Below, one piece after another: positions 6,801-15,379 of a stretch of DNA of 46,464 nt. The stretch spans positions 1-46,464 of the forward strand of contig WRHK01000029.1 in the NCBI GenBank assembly GCA_009783295.1, given 5' to 3'. The notes under the pieces were generated by a model that worked only from the letters and a program-made list of their open reading frames with translations, was not told the origin of the DNA and made no database searches. The translations under genes and the position numbers were made by a program. The DNA is from Promicromonosporaceae bacterium (GTDB lineage: Bacteria > Actinomycetota > Actinomycetes > Actinomycetales > Cellulomonadaceae). Within the stretch, counting starts at the first letter, position 1, and each line of letters opens with the position of its first letter.

Positions 6801-9800
6801 CTACTGCACGGCGATCGTGAACACGTGCAGGTGCGTGTTGGTGCCGAAGGTCAGGTACGAGACCTCCTTGCCCGCCGTGAGCGGGACGGTGGTCGCGTAA
6901 AGGCTCACCTTCTGGGTGCGCGGGTACGTGCTGCCGGGCGGGCGGTTCCAGTACGGCGTCGTCGCGACGAGCGTGCTGCCCGCGACCGCGGCGTTGGAGT
7001 ACCAGTCGTTGACGTCGATCGTGGCGGTCGACGTCGTGCCGTCCGTGTACGTCACCGTGACGGGGGCCTTCTGCTCCCCGTTGGTGCCGACGGCGAGCAC
7101 GCCCAGCCGCGTGCCGCTGCCCGAAGCGGCCACGACCTGGCCGGTCGTCGTCATGGCGTCGGGCGTTGCCGCCGCGACGTCGGGGAACACCAGGCCGGAG
7201 CCCCCCGGCACCGCCGCCCCGGGCGTGACGCCCACCGACGCCAGGGCCTGGGCCGAGAAGCTGTACCCGGACCCGTCGAGGTTGCCGCCCGACTCGTTCG
7301 AGTCGTCGCTCACGCCCACGGTGTCGAAGGCCGCGCCCAGGCTCGGGTACGGGATCTTGACCGTGCCCGTGCCGCTCACCTTGCCGCCGCCGGTGTACGT
7401 GGTCGACGCGGTGAGCGTGGCCGCGCCCGGGGTCGCGTCCGCCGCCGGGGTGACCGTCCAGGTCGAGCTCGCCGTGGCGCCGGGGGCCACCGAGGCGACC
7501 GTGGCGGTGCCGGCGGGGGCGACCGTCCAGCCGTCGGGCGCGGCGAGCGCCGTCGTGGGACGGCCGGCCGGGGTGGTCGAGCCGTTGTGGAACGTGGTGG
7601 TCACCGTGGCCGGCTTGCCCGGGAGCACGACGGCCGGGGCCTCGACGGTGGTCCACCGCGGCGTGGCGGTGTCCGTGACGGCGAACGTCGCCGCCGCGGG
7701 CAGGTCGGCCGACGAGTCGCCCGCGCGCACCGTGTAGGTGCCCGGGGTGAGCGTCCACTGCTGCGCGTCGCTGTCCCAGGTCGAGGCGTCGCGCGCCGAG
7801 ATCTGGACGTTGACGTTCTTGGACTGCCCAGGCTTGAGGTCCACCTTGGCGAAGCCGACCAGACCCTTCGGCGGCTCGCCACTGCCGGCGGGCTGGGACA
7901 GGTAGACCTGGACGACGTCGGACCCCTCACGGCTGCCCGTGTTGGCGACCGTCGCCTGGGCGATGACCTTGCCGCCCTCGGCCATGACGGGGCTGACCTT
8001 CAGGTCCGAGACCTTGAAGGTCGTATACGACAGGCCGTACCCGAACGGGAACAGCGGGGCCACGCCCTTGTCGTCGTACCAGCGGTAGCCGACGTCGAGC
8101 CCCTCCGAGTACTGCACCGTGCCGCCGGTGCCGGGCCACTGCGCGGTGGTCGACGCCGGCACGTCCGCCAGCGACCTCGGGAACGTGACCGGCAGCTTGC
8201 CCGACGGGTTGGTGTCGCCGAACAGGAGCGAGGCGATGGCGTCGCCCGCCTCCTGGCCGGGGTACCAGGCCTCGAGCACGCCCTGGACGCTGCCCAGCCA
8301 CGGCATCGTCACGGCGGACCCGGTGTTCAGCACCACGACCGTGTGCGGGTTGGCGGCCGCGACCGCGCTGATGAGGGCGTTCTGCTGCCCCGGCAGGTCG
8401 ATGCTGCCCAGGTCGCTGCCCTCGGACTCGGCGTCGTTGGCGTACACGACGGCCACGTCGGCCGCCGCGGCGGTCTGGGCGGCCTGCTGCACCAGGTCGA
8501 CGCCCGGCACGGTCCAGCCGAGGGTGAGGTTGGCGCCGCCGCCGGCCTGGTAGTAGTCCACCTCGACCGGGACGCTCTGGCCGGCGGTGAGGGCGATGGT
8601 GCCCGTCTTGGTCTGCGAGGCGTGGTCGCCCCAGTTGTCCACCACGGTGGTGCCGTTCACGATCAGGCGGCTGCCGTCGTCCGACGTCGTCGAGAACGTG
8701 TACGTGCCCGTGGCCGGCGCGGTGAGCGTGCCGGTCCAGCGGGCCGACCAGTTGGTGGCGCCCAGACCCGCCACGGGTGCGTCGCCCCACGTGAAGTCCA
8801 CCTGCGGGTCCACGCGCGTGGCGACCGGGTCGCCGCTGAGCGTGGTGCCCGAGTAGAACTGGGCGGTCAGGCCGTGGCCCGTGCCCGACGCCGGCGTGAG
8901 CGCCGAGCTGTCGACCGCAGGCAGCGCGCCGCCCGAGGCCGGCCCCTGCGCGTACGTGACGTCGATGCCGTCCTTCTGGGCGCGGGCCGTGATGCCGGCC
9001 AGCGGCGTCACGGTGCCCGTCCCGGAGACGGCGGCGCTGCCGCCGCCCGCGATCATGGTCTGCGCGCCGGCGCCGGCCCCGATCACCGCGATCGAGTGGG
9101 TGCTCGACGCCGAGAACGGCAGCACGCCGTCGTTCTTGAGCAGCACCGTGCCGTCCTCGCTGACCTGGCGCGCGGTGGCGACGTGGTCGGCGTTCGAGAC
9201 GACGGCGTCCGGCGTCTGCGGCAGCGGGTCGTCCACCAGCCCGAACCGGAACTCCTCGCGCAGGATGCGCGTGACCATGTCGTCGACCCGCGACTGCGGC
9301 ACCGTGCCCGCCGAGACGGCCGCGGCGAGGCTCGCCCCGAAGTAGCTGTCGCCCGGCATCTCCATGTCCATGCCGGCGTTGGCCGAGGCGACCGTGGAGT
9401 GCGTGCCGCCCCAGTCCGACGTGATGAAGCCCTGGAAGCCGAACTGGTTCTTGAGGATGTTGTCCAGGTAGGAGTTCTCGCAGGCGAACACGCCGTTGAT
9501 GACGGAGTAGGAGCACATGGCCGACGACGGGTTCGCGTCGTCGACGATGGCCTCGAACGCCTTGGTGTAGATCTCGTGGACCACGCGGTCCGAGACCACG
9601 GCGTCGTCGCTCACCGCGTTGCGGTTGGTCTCCTGGTTGTAGACGGCCCAGTGCTTGACCTGGGCCATGACGCCCTGCGACTGGATGCCCTTGATGTCCT
9701 CGGTGCCGATGGCGCCCGTGAGGTACGGGTCCTCGCTGTACGACTCGAAGGCGCGGCCCCAGCGCGGGTCGCGCACGATGTTGACGGTCGGCCCCAGGTC

Positions 9801-10226
9801 GACGTCGACGCCCTTGTCGTGGTCCTCGGCGCCGATCACCTGGCCGTACTGCTTGGCGTCCTTGGTGTCCCACGTGGCGGCGAGGGTCGACGCCGAGGGC
9901 AGCGCCGTCGTGCCGTTCATGCGGACGCCCACGGGGCCGTCCTGCATGGTGAGGGCCGGGATGCAGAGCCGCGGCACGCCGGGCACGTACCCGGTGTAGG
10001 CCGACCCGCTGGTCCCGTGGACCATGGAGATCTTCTCGGCGGACGTCATCTGCGCCACGACCTGCTGGGCGCGGGCCAGGTCCGACGCTCCGGAGCCGAC
10101 CCAGGGACAGGGCGACCCGGCGGCGGCCGCCGGGGTGGCCAGTGCCACCGCGGGGGCGGCCACGGTGGCGGCGACCGCGACGGCTGCCAGCCATCTCGTC
10201 CGGCCGCGTGCATGGGATGAGAACAC
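6801..10226 (-). CDS. Secreted multidomain GH3 beta-glycosidase with PA14 insert (1141 aa)
   Basis: An exported glycoside hydrolase that removes terminal beta-linked sugars. The start is GTG at 10226, six bases after AGGAGG; an upstream in-frame start at 10346 is rejected. Domain order: signal peptide (about 1-36), GH3 N domain with nucleophile Asp271 in GFITSDWGG, C domain interrupted by a PA14 carbohydrate-binding insert (about 450-575), the likely acid/base Glu600 or Glu602 in AESEGSD, a fibronectin-III-like domain (about 755-850), a NEW3-type domain (864-945), and a C-terminal module (about 965-1141) of a kind seen at the ends of actinobacterial glycosidases. Its 3' end faces the SRPBCC-like frame. 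The substrate is probably a plant oligosaccharide, but the exact linkage cannot be read from sequence. Confidence 0.93.
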   Translation of the reverse strand: MFSSHARGRTRWLAAVAVAATVAAPAVALATPAAAAGSPCPWVGSGASDLARAQQVVAQMTSAEKISMVHGTSGSAYTGYVPGVPRLCIPALTMQDGPVGVRMNGTTALPSASTLAATWDTKDAKQYGQVIGAEDHDKGVDVDLGPTVNIVRDPRWGRAFESYSEDPYLTGAIGTEDIKGIQSQGVMAQVKHWAVYNQETNRNAVSDDAVVSDRVVHEIYTKAFEAIVDDANPSSAMCSYSVINGVFACENSYLDNILKNQFGFQGFITSDWGGTHSTVASANAGMDMEMPGDSYFGASLAAAVSAGTVPQSRVDDMVTRILREEFRFGLVDDPLPQTPDAVVSNADHVATARQVSEDGTVLLKNDGVLPFSASSTHSIAVIGAGAGAQTMIAGGGSAAVSGTGTVTPLAGITARAQKDGIDVTYAQGPASGGALPAVDSSALTPASGTGHGLTAQFYSGTTLSGDPVATRVDPQVDFTWGDAPVAGLGATNWSARWTGTLTAPATGTYTFSTTSDDGSRLIVNGTTVVDNWGDHASQTKTGTIALTAGQSVPVEVDYYQAGGGANLTLGWTVPGVDLVQQAAQTAAAADVAVVYANDAESEGSDLGSIDLPGQQNALISAVAAANPHTVVVLNTGSAVTMPWLGSVQGVLEAWYPGQEAGDAIASLLFGDTNPSGKLPVTFPRSLADVPASTTAQWPGTGGTVQYSEGLDVGYRWYDDKGVAPLFPFGYGLSYTTFKVSDLKVSPVMAEGGKVIAQATVANTGSREGSDVVQVYLSQPAGSGEPPKGLVGFAKVDLKPGQSKNVNVQISARDASTWDSDAQQWTLTPGTYTVRAGDSSADLPAAATFAVTDTATPRWTTVEAPAVVLPGKPATVTTTFHNGSTTPAGRPTTALAAPDGWTVAPAGTATVASVAPGATASSTWTVTPAADATPGAATLTASTTYTGGGKVSGTGTVKIPYPSLGAAFDTVGVSDDSNESGGNLDGSGYSFSAQALASVGVTPGAAVPGGSGLVFPDVAAATPDAMTTTGQVVAASGSGTRLGVLAVGTNGEQKAPVTVTYTDGTTSTATIDVNDWYSNAAVAGSTLVATTPYWNRPPGSTYPRTQKVSLYATTVPLTAGKEVSYLTFGTNTHLHVFTIAVQ

Positions 10227-10376
10227 GGGTTTCCTCCTGAGATACCTCGTCGTACACAGGACGCGGCGGCGCGTGTCTCTCACCACCGCGGGGACGCCTG
10301 CAGGCTCCCCGGAGGTCATCAGAACCCGTGTCGCTGCCCGAAGCAACGACCGCGGACGGCGTTTTGTCTTACGCTG

Positions 10377-11180
10377 TCATCCGCTCTTCCGGCGCGAGCG
10401 CGCGTCGTCGACGCTGCGGCGCAGGGCCTCCATGAGGTCGATCACCTCGGCGCCCTCGCCCTGCTCGCCCTCGGCCCCGAAGGTCTCCGCGCTGCTCACC
10501 GTCTCGCCCTTGGCGATCTTGGCGTCGATGAGGGTGCGCAGCTGCACCTGGTACTCGTCCCCGAACTGCTCGGGCGCGAAGTCCGACTCGAAGCTCGTGA
10601 CGAGCTGCTGCGACATCGCCAGCTCCTTGTCCGACACCGCGACCTCGCCCTCCAGCGACGGGAAGTCGGCCTCGCGCACCTCGTCGGCCCACAGCAGCGT
10701 CTGGAGCACCAGCACGTCGTCGCGCACGCGCAGCGCGGCCAGCCGGGTGCGCTGCCGCAGCGCGAACTTCACGATCGCCGTCCGGTCCGTCTCCTGCAGC
10801 GTGCGGCGCAGCAGCACGTACGCCTTGGTCGACTTCGAGTCGGGCTCCAGGTAGTACGTGCGGTCCAGCATGATCGGGTCGATCTGGTCGGACGGCACGA
10901 ACTCCACGACGTCGATCTCGCGGTCGCGCTCGGCCGGCAGGCCGGCCAGGTCGTCCTTCGAGAGCACCACCGTGTGCTCGCCGTCGTCGTACGCCTTGTC
11001 GATGTGCTCGTACGGCACGACGGCGCCGTCCAGCTCGCACACCCGCTGGTAGCGGATGCGCCCGCCGTCGGCGTCGTGCACCTGGTGCAGCGGCACGTCG
11101 TGGTCCTCCGTGGCGCTGTACAGCTTCACGGGCACGTTGACGAGCCCGAACGTCACCGCACCTTTCCAGATGGCCCGCAT
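10377..11180 (-). CDS. ku: Non-homologous end-joining protein Ku (267 aa)
   Basis: A bacterial Ku homodimer subunit that encircles DNA ends at double-strand breaks and recruits LigD. The N terminus MRAIWKGAVTFGLVNVPVK is diagnostic, followed by RYQRVCELDG and the bridge-region motif YYLEPDSKSTKAYVLL. The C-terminal extension (about 230-267) is acidic then basic (RRSVDDARSRRKSG) and matches the usual short Ku tail. The ATG at 11180 is preceded six bases earlier by CACCAT, a near match to the leaderless -10. It follows the alarmone synthetase gene after 19 bp on the same strand, and ligD lies just beyond in the opposite direction. Confidence 0.97.
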   Translation of the reverse strand: MRAIWKGAVTFGLVNVPVKLYSATEDHDVPLHQVHDADGGRIRYQRVCELDGAVVPYEHIDKAYDDGEHTVVLSKDDLAGLPAERDREIDVVEFVPSDQIDPIMLDRTYYLEPDSKSTKAYVLLRRTLQETDRTAIVKFALRQRTRLAALRVRDDVLVLQTLLWADEVREADFPSLEGEVAVSDKELAMSQQLVTSFESDFAPEQFGDEYQVQLRTLIDAKIAKGETVSSAETFGAEGEQGEGAEVIDLMEALRRSVDDARSRRKSG

Positions 11181-11199
11181 CCAGCCATGGTGACGCCGG

Positions 11200-11961
11200 T
11201 CACTCCCCCACGTCCACCGAGCGCATGAACGCCTCGAGGATCTCCTCCGGCCGCAGCAGGGTCGACGGGTGGCGCAGGCCCTCCGCGTCGCGGTCCTCCT
11301 GGATCAGCTTGATCTCGTCGTGGATGCGCTCCATCGACGTGTCGAGCGACCAGGCGACCTCCGCCGCGAGCCGTAGCGAGTCCGTCAGGTGCTTGGGCAC
11401 CGACCCGCCGTACTTGTAGAAGATCTTGTGCTCGAGGCTGGCCCAGAAGTCCATCGCGATGGTGCGCAGCTGGATCTCGACGATGACGTCCTCGACCCGG
11501 TCCGAGAGGTACACGGGGATGTGCACGATGAGGTGCAGCGACTTGTACCCGGTGGGCTTCGGGTGCGCGATGTAGTCGCGCTCGTCCACCACGGTGATGT
11601 CGCGCTGCGCCACGAGCATGTCGCGCACCCGGTAGATGTCGGACACGAAGCTGCAGGTCACGCGCACGCCCGCGATGTCGAACATGCTCTCGCGCAGGCT
11701 CTGCGGCGTCAGGGGGATGCCCTTGCGCTTCGCCTTGGCGAGGATCGACTCGAACGACTTGAGCCGCGAGCCGGTGTGCTCGATCGGGTTGTAGTCGTGG
11801 ATGTTGCGGAACTCCTCGCGGAGGATGTTGATCTTGGTCATGATCTCGTCGATGCCGAACCGGTAGCTGAGCATCATGCGGCGCAGCGAGTGGAGAAGCT
11901 CGCGTGCGGCGGCGGTGCCGGCGTCGGTGTCGATGGCGGGCCGTTGGAGCTCTTCGGTCAC
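11200..11961 (-). CDS. RelQ-type small alarmone synthetase (253 aa)
   Basis: A single-domain RelA/SpoT-type GTP pyrophosphokinase that makes (p)ppGpp. The synthetase core is evident in DIAGVRVTCSFVSDIYRVRD, HPKPTGYKSLHLIV and VEIQLRTIAMDFWASLEHK, which follow the RelQ/YjbM pattern. No HD hydrolase, TGS or ACT domain is present, so it is a stand-alone synthetase. The start is GTG at 11961, exactly six bases after TACCGT, so the transcript is probably leaderless. It is transcribed toward ku with a 19-bp gap and is divergent from ligD across 87 bp, placing a stress second-messenger enzyme inside the end-joining locus. Confidence 0.94.
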   Translation of the reverse strand: MTEELQRPAIDTDAGTAAARELLHSLRRMMLSYRFGIDEIMTKINILREEFRNIHDYNPIEHTGSRLKSFESILAKAKRKGIPLTPQSLRESMFDIAGVRVTCSFVSDIYRVRDMLVAQRDITVVDERDYIAHPKPTGYKSLHLIVHIPVYLSDRVEDVIVEIQLRTIAMDFWASLEHKIFYKYGGSVPKHLTDSLRLAAEVAWSLDTSMERIHDEIKLIQEDRDAEGLRHPSTLLRPEEILEAFMRSVDVGE

Positions 11962-11967
11962 GCCCCC

Positions 11968-11973
11968 ACGGTA
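11968..11973 (-). promoter_or_regulatory. Leaderless -10 of the alarmone synthetase
   Basis: TACCGT on the minus strand, separated from the GTG start by six bases (GGGGGC). Confidence 0.6.
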
Positions 11974-12048
11974 GGCCGCGGCGCCCACAGTCGTGGGCGA
12001 AACCCCGTAGCAGTTCCCTGTGAGGTCCATCGGGGTCAGCATGGACCC

Positions 12049-14514
12049 GTGGCCGCGCCGCTCAGCGTCACCGTCGACGGGCACCGGCTCCAGCTCTCCA
12101 ACCTGGACAAGGTGCTCTACCCCGCCACGGGGACCACCAAGGGCGAGGTGCTCGACTACCTCGCGCGCATCGCCCCCGTGCTGCTGCCCCACGTGCGGCG
12201 CCGGCCCGTCACGCGCAAGCGCTGGCCCGACGGCGTCGACGGCCAGGTGTTCTTCCAGAAGAACGCCGACCGGTCCACGCCGTCGTGGGTGCGCACGCAC
12301 CGCATCCAGCACAAGAGCTCCGCCAACGACTACGTGCTGGTCGACGACGTCGCCACCCTCACCTGGCTGGGCCAGACGGCGACGCTCGAGCTGCACGTGC
12401 CCCAGTGGCAGGTGGGCCGCACGGGAGCGCACCTGCCACCCGACCGGCTGGTGCTCGACCTCGACCCCGGCGAGGGCGCGGGGCTGGCCGAGTGCGCGGA
12501 GGTCGCGCGCCTGGCGCGGGCGATCCTTCAGGGCATGGGCCTGGAGCCGTTGCCCGTGACGAGCGGCTCGAAGGGGATCCACCTGTACGCCGCGCTGGAC
12601 GCCGGGTCCGCGCCCGAGGGTGCCAGGCCGGCGTCGACCGACCAGGTCTCCGCCGTCGCGCACGAGCTCGCCCGCTACCTCGAGGCCGAGCACCCCGACC
12701 TGGTGGTCAGCGACATGAAGAAGTCGCTGCGCGGCGGCAAGGTGCTGGTGGACTGGTCGCAGAACAACGGCGCCAAGACCACCATCGCGCCGTACTCGCT
12801 GCGCGGCCGCGCGCACCCCACGGTCGCCGCGCCGCGCACGTGGGAGGAGCTCGACGACCCGGGGCTGCGGCACCTCGGCTTCGAGGAGGTGCTCGACCGG
12901 GTCGCCCGGGACGGCGACCTGCTCGAGGGCCTGACGGCCGGACACCTGTCCCAGCTCGAGCCCACCCCGGCCCACCTGGCCCGCTTCGAACGGCTCGCCA
13001 CCTACAACGCCAAACGCGACCCGGCGCGCACGCCCGAGCCGTTCGACACCCCGGTGGTCGAGCCCGTCGAGACGCCAGGCGCCCCCACCTTCGTGATCCA
13101 GGAGCACCACGCCCGCCGCCTGCACTGGGACTTCCGCCTGGAGCGCGAGGGCGTGCTCGTGAGCTGGGCCCTGCCCAAGGGCGAGCCCACCGACCCGGGG
13201 CAGAACCACCTCGCCGTGCAGACCGAGGACCATCCGCTGGCCTACGGGTCCTTCGAGGGCTCCATCCCGCGCGGCGAGTACGGCGGCGGCGAGGTCACCA
13301 TCTGGGACGCCGGCACGTACGACCTCGAGAAGTGGCGCGAGGGCAAGGAGGTCATCGTCACCCTGCGCAGCGAGCGCCGCGGGCCGCGCCGCCTGGCCCT
13401 GATCCGCACGGGGAAGGACGACAACCAGTGGCTGATCCACCGCACCAAGGCGCAGCCGGGCGACCCGGCGGTCGAGCCCGTCGAAGCCACGGCCCCGGCG
13501 CCACGGAAGGCCTCGACGAGCTCGACCGCCGGGGCCACCGCCGTCTCCCCCATGCTCGCCAGCCCCGCCGAGCCGTCGGACCTCCGCTCGCTGCGCGCCG
13601 ACACCGGCGACTGGGCGTTCGAGATGAAGTGGGACGGCTACCGCGCGCTCGCCACGGTCACGGCGGGCGCCGACGGCGACCCGGTGCTGCGGCTCGCCTC
13701 CCGGAACGGCCAGGACCTCACGCGCACGTACCCGGAGCTCGCGCCGCTCGCCGGCCAGGTGCGCGGCGACCTGCCGGTCGTGCTCGACGCTGAGGTCGTC
13801 GCCCTCGACGGGCGCGGCCGCCCCGACTTCCGGCGGCTCCAGCAGCACGCCGGCGCGGTGGACCTCATGGTGTTCGACGTGCTCCAGGTGGGCGACCGCT
13901 CGCTGCTCCACGCCCCGTACGACGAGCGCCGGGCGCTGCTCGAGGAGGTGCTGGCGGCCGAACGCCCGGTGCACGTGCCCCCGGCGTTCGACGGCGACCT
14001 CGACGCGGCGCTGGAGACGTCGCGCCGGCTCCGGCTCGAGGGGGTCATGGCCAAGCGCCGCACCTCCACCTACCTTCCGGGGCGGCGGTCGCGGCAGTGG
14101 CTCAAGCTCAAGCACACGGCCACCCAGGAGGTCGTCGTCGTCGGGTGGCGGCCCCTGCACGCGGGCGAGCACGGCGAGGACGCCCGCATGGCGGGCGCGC
14201 TCCTCATGGCCGTCCCGGGCGACGGAGGCGAGCTGCGCTACGCGGGGAAGGTGGGGACGGGCTTCACCGACGCCGACCGCCGCGACCTCGCCGCCACCCT
14301 GGGCGCGTCGGAGCGCAAGACGCCCCCGCTCGACGACGTCCCCCGCGTCGACGCCGCCCACGCCCGGTGGGTCACGCCGAAGCAGATCGGCGAGGTCGAG
14401 CACGCCGGCTGGACGGGCGACCCGGCCGACGACCCCACGGCACGTCTGCGCGCGGCGCGCTGGCGCGGCTGGCGGGCGGACAAGGCGCCGGAGGACGTCA
14501 TCGCCGAGCGCTAG
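12049..14514 (+). CDS. ligD: ATP-dependent DNA ligase LigD, Pol-PE-Lig order (821 aa)
   Basis: A multifunctional end-joining enzyme. An N-terminal primase-type polymerase domain (about 1-300) has Asp137/Asp139 in VLDLDPGEG and TSGSKGIHLY. A 3'-phosphoesterase domain (about 347-465) has HHARRLHWDFRLE and IPRGEYGGGEV. The ligase domain (about 500-815) has nucleophile Lys527 in EMKWDGYRA. This order is that of the mycobacterial enzyme. The start is GTG at 12049, the only valid in-frame start near the Pol domain, six bases after CAGCAT. Both interdomain linkers (about 332-346 and 472-496) coincide with copies of a short palindromic repeat, read as VVEPVET, VEPVEA and ASTSSTA. It partners with Ku. 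Confidence 0.97.
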   Translation: MAAPLSVTVDGHRLQLSNLDKVLYPATGTTKGEVLDYLARIAPVLLPHVRRRPVTRKRWPDGVDGQVFFQKNADRSTPSWVRTHRIQHKSSANDYVLVDDVATLTWLGQTATLELHVPQWQVGRTGAHLPPDRLVLDLDPGEGAGLAECAEVARLARAILQGMGLEPLPVTSGSKGIHLYAALDAGSAPEGARPASTDQVSAVAHELARYLEAEHPDLVVSDMKKSLRGGKVLVDWSQNNGAKTTIAPYSLRGRAHPTVAAPRTWEELDDPGLRHLGFEEVLDRVARDGDLLEGLTAGHLSQLEPTPAHLARFERLATYNAKRDPARTPEPFDTPVVEPVETPGAPTFVIQEHHARRLHWDFRLEREGVLVSWALPKGEPTDPGQNHLAVQTEDHPLAYGSFEGSIPRGEYGGGEVTIWDAGTYDLEKWREGKEVIVTLRSERRGPRRLALIRTGKDDNQWLIHRTKAQPGDPAVEPVEATAPAPRKASTSSTAGATAVSPMLASPAEPSDLRSLRADTGDWAFEMKWDGYRALATVTAGADGDPVLRLASRNGQDLTRTYPELAPLAGQVRGDLPVVLDAEVVALDGRGRPDFRRLQQHAGAVDLMVFDVLQVGDRSLLHAPYDERRALLEEVLAAERPVHVPPAFDGDLDAALETSRRLRLEGVMAKRRTSTYLPGRRSRQWLKLKHTATQEVVVVGWRPLHAGEHGEDARMAGALLMAVPGDGGELRYAGKVGTGFTDADRRDLAATLGASERKTPPLDDVPRVDAAHARWVTPKQIGEVEHAGWTGDPADDPTARLRAARWRGWRADKAPEDVIAER
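13053..13073 (+). repeat. Short GGTCGAGCCCGTCGA repeat in LigD linker 1
   Basis: A copy of the repeat family also found at 13467-13530, 16316-16337 and 24208-24229. It falls exactly in the Pol/PE linker of ligD and is read in frame as VVEPVET. Confidence 0.7.
13467..13530. repeat. Inverted pair of the repeat in LigD linker 2 (REPIN-like)
   Basis: Arms 13467-13488 and 13509-13530 are reverse complements at 20 of 22 positions and flank a 20-nt spacer. The left arm is the same family as 13053-13073; the right arm is the inverted orientation. The pair encodes the low-complexity PE/Lig linker. Facing pairs of this kind resemble REP doublets. Confidence 0.7.
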
Positions 14515-14530
14515 CCCCAGGCGGCGATCC

Positions 14531-14536
14531 TAGGGT
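14531..14536 (+). promoter_or_regulatory. Leaderless -10 of the DUF2599 gene
   Basis: TAGGGT, followed by six bases (GGAGGC) and ATG at 14543. The spacer GGAGG could also serve as a very close ribosome-binding site, so the call is weaker than for the other genes. Confidence 0.5.
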
Positions 14537-14542
14537 GGAGGC

Positions 14543-15346
14543 ATGTCGTCCGCGCCGCCCCGCCGCCTCCGGGCGGCAGTGCCCCTCGGCGCGCTGGTGG
14601 TCGCGCTGTCGCTCGCCGCGTGCACGCCGTCCCCCGGGCAGGCCGCGAGCTCGCCTTCGCCGTCGCCGTCCGCCTCCCCCGACGTCGACGACGTCGGGCC
14701 CCGCGGGCTCGAGCTGGACCTGACCTCGGGCGACGTGACCGTCCAGGTGGTGGCGCCGCACGCCCTCGTGGACTCGGCGCACGTGACGCTGGCCAAGGAC
14801 GGCGTCGCCACCCTGACGGTCGACCCGGCCGCGCTCCCGTCGGGCGCGGTGCTGGACGTGGCCCCCGAGATGGCGTCGCTGGCCGTCACGCTGCGGCGCA
14901 CGTCCGACGGCGGGGCGAGCGTGCTGGACGCCGACGGGAAGGTGATCGGCGGCCTCACAGCCCCCACGGGCGGGGCGCGGCTCGTGGTCGTCGAGCCGGA
15001 CGCCGCCGAGCTGCACATGCCGTCCGGCGCGCAGGCGGTGCCGCCGCCGGTCACGCTCACGATGGGCACCCAGGCGGTCGTCTCGGCCACGTGGGGCAAC
15101 CGCGAGGGCGGGCGGTCGCTCGCCGTCGACCCGACGCCCTGGGCCCGCACCGCCGGCGCAGCCGGGGTGGCGCTCGTCTGGGCGGAGCTCACGGCCGCCC
15201 ACCCGGACGCCGACACCCCCGGGATGCACGACCAGCTGGTGTGCCACTCGGTCGGGGCGCCCGACAAGGCCACCTGGAACCTGGAGCCCTGGCGCCCCGA
15301 CGTGGGGCTGGTGGCCGTGCTGGCCGCCCGCTGCAACCCCAGCTGA
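14543..15346 (+). CDS. Lipoprotein with C-terminal DUF2599-like domain (267 aa)
   Basis: An exported lipoprotein. Basic residues and a hydrophobic run end in the lipobox LSLAAC, with Cys27 the predicted lipidation site. A Ser/Pro spacer (about 34-46) follows. The C-terminal region from about residue 185 has the Trp-rich pattern of DUF2599: GGRSLAVDPTPWAR, then DTPGMHDQLVCH and WNLEPWRPDVG, ending in CNPS. The two late Cys could form a disulfide. The function of the family is unknown. It follows ligD after 28 bp but appears to have its own leaderless promoter. Confidence 0.85.
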   Translation: MSSAPPRRLRAAVPLGALVVALSLAACTPSPGQAASSPSPSPSASPDVDDVGPRGLELDLTSGDVTVQVVAPHALVDSAHVTLAKDGVATLTVDPAALPSGAVLDVAPEMASLAVTLRRTSDGGASVLDADGKVIGGLTAPTGGARLVVVEPDAAELHMPSGAQAVPPPVTLTMGTQAVVSATWGNREGGRSLAVDPTPWARTAGAAGVALVWAELTAAHPDADTPGMHDQLVCHSVGAPDKATWNLEPWRPDVGLVAVLAARCNPS

Positions 15347-15379
15347 CCGGAACGACACCTGCCACGAAAGGTCTCGACC

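Noticed and set aside
6051-10220. A 1,389-codon plus-strand frame opposite the GH3 gene
   Set aside because: After about codon 245 the translation is Arg/Gly/His-rich noise typical of the antisense of a GC-rich gene, with no domain. Only the SRPBCC-like part is kept.
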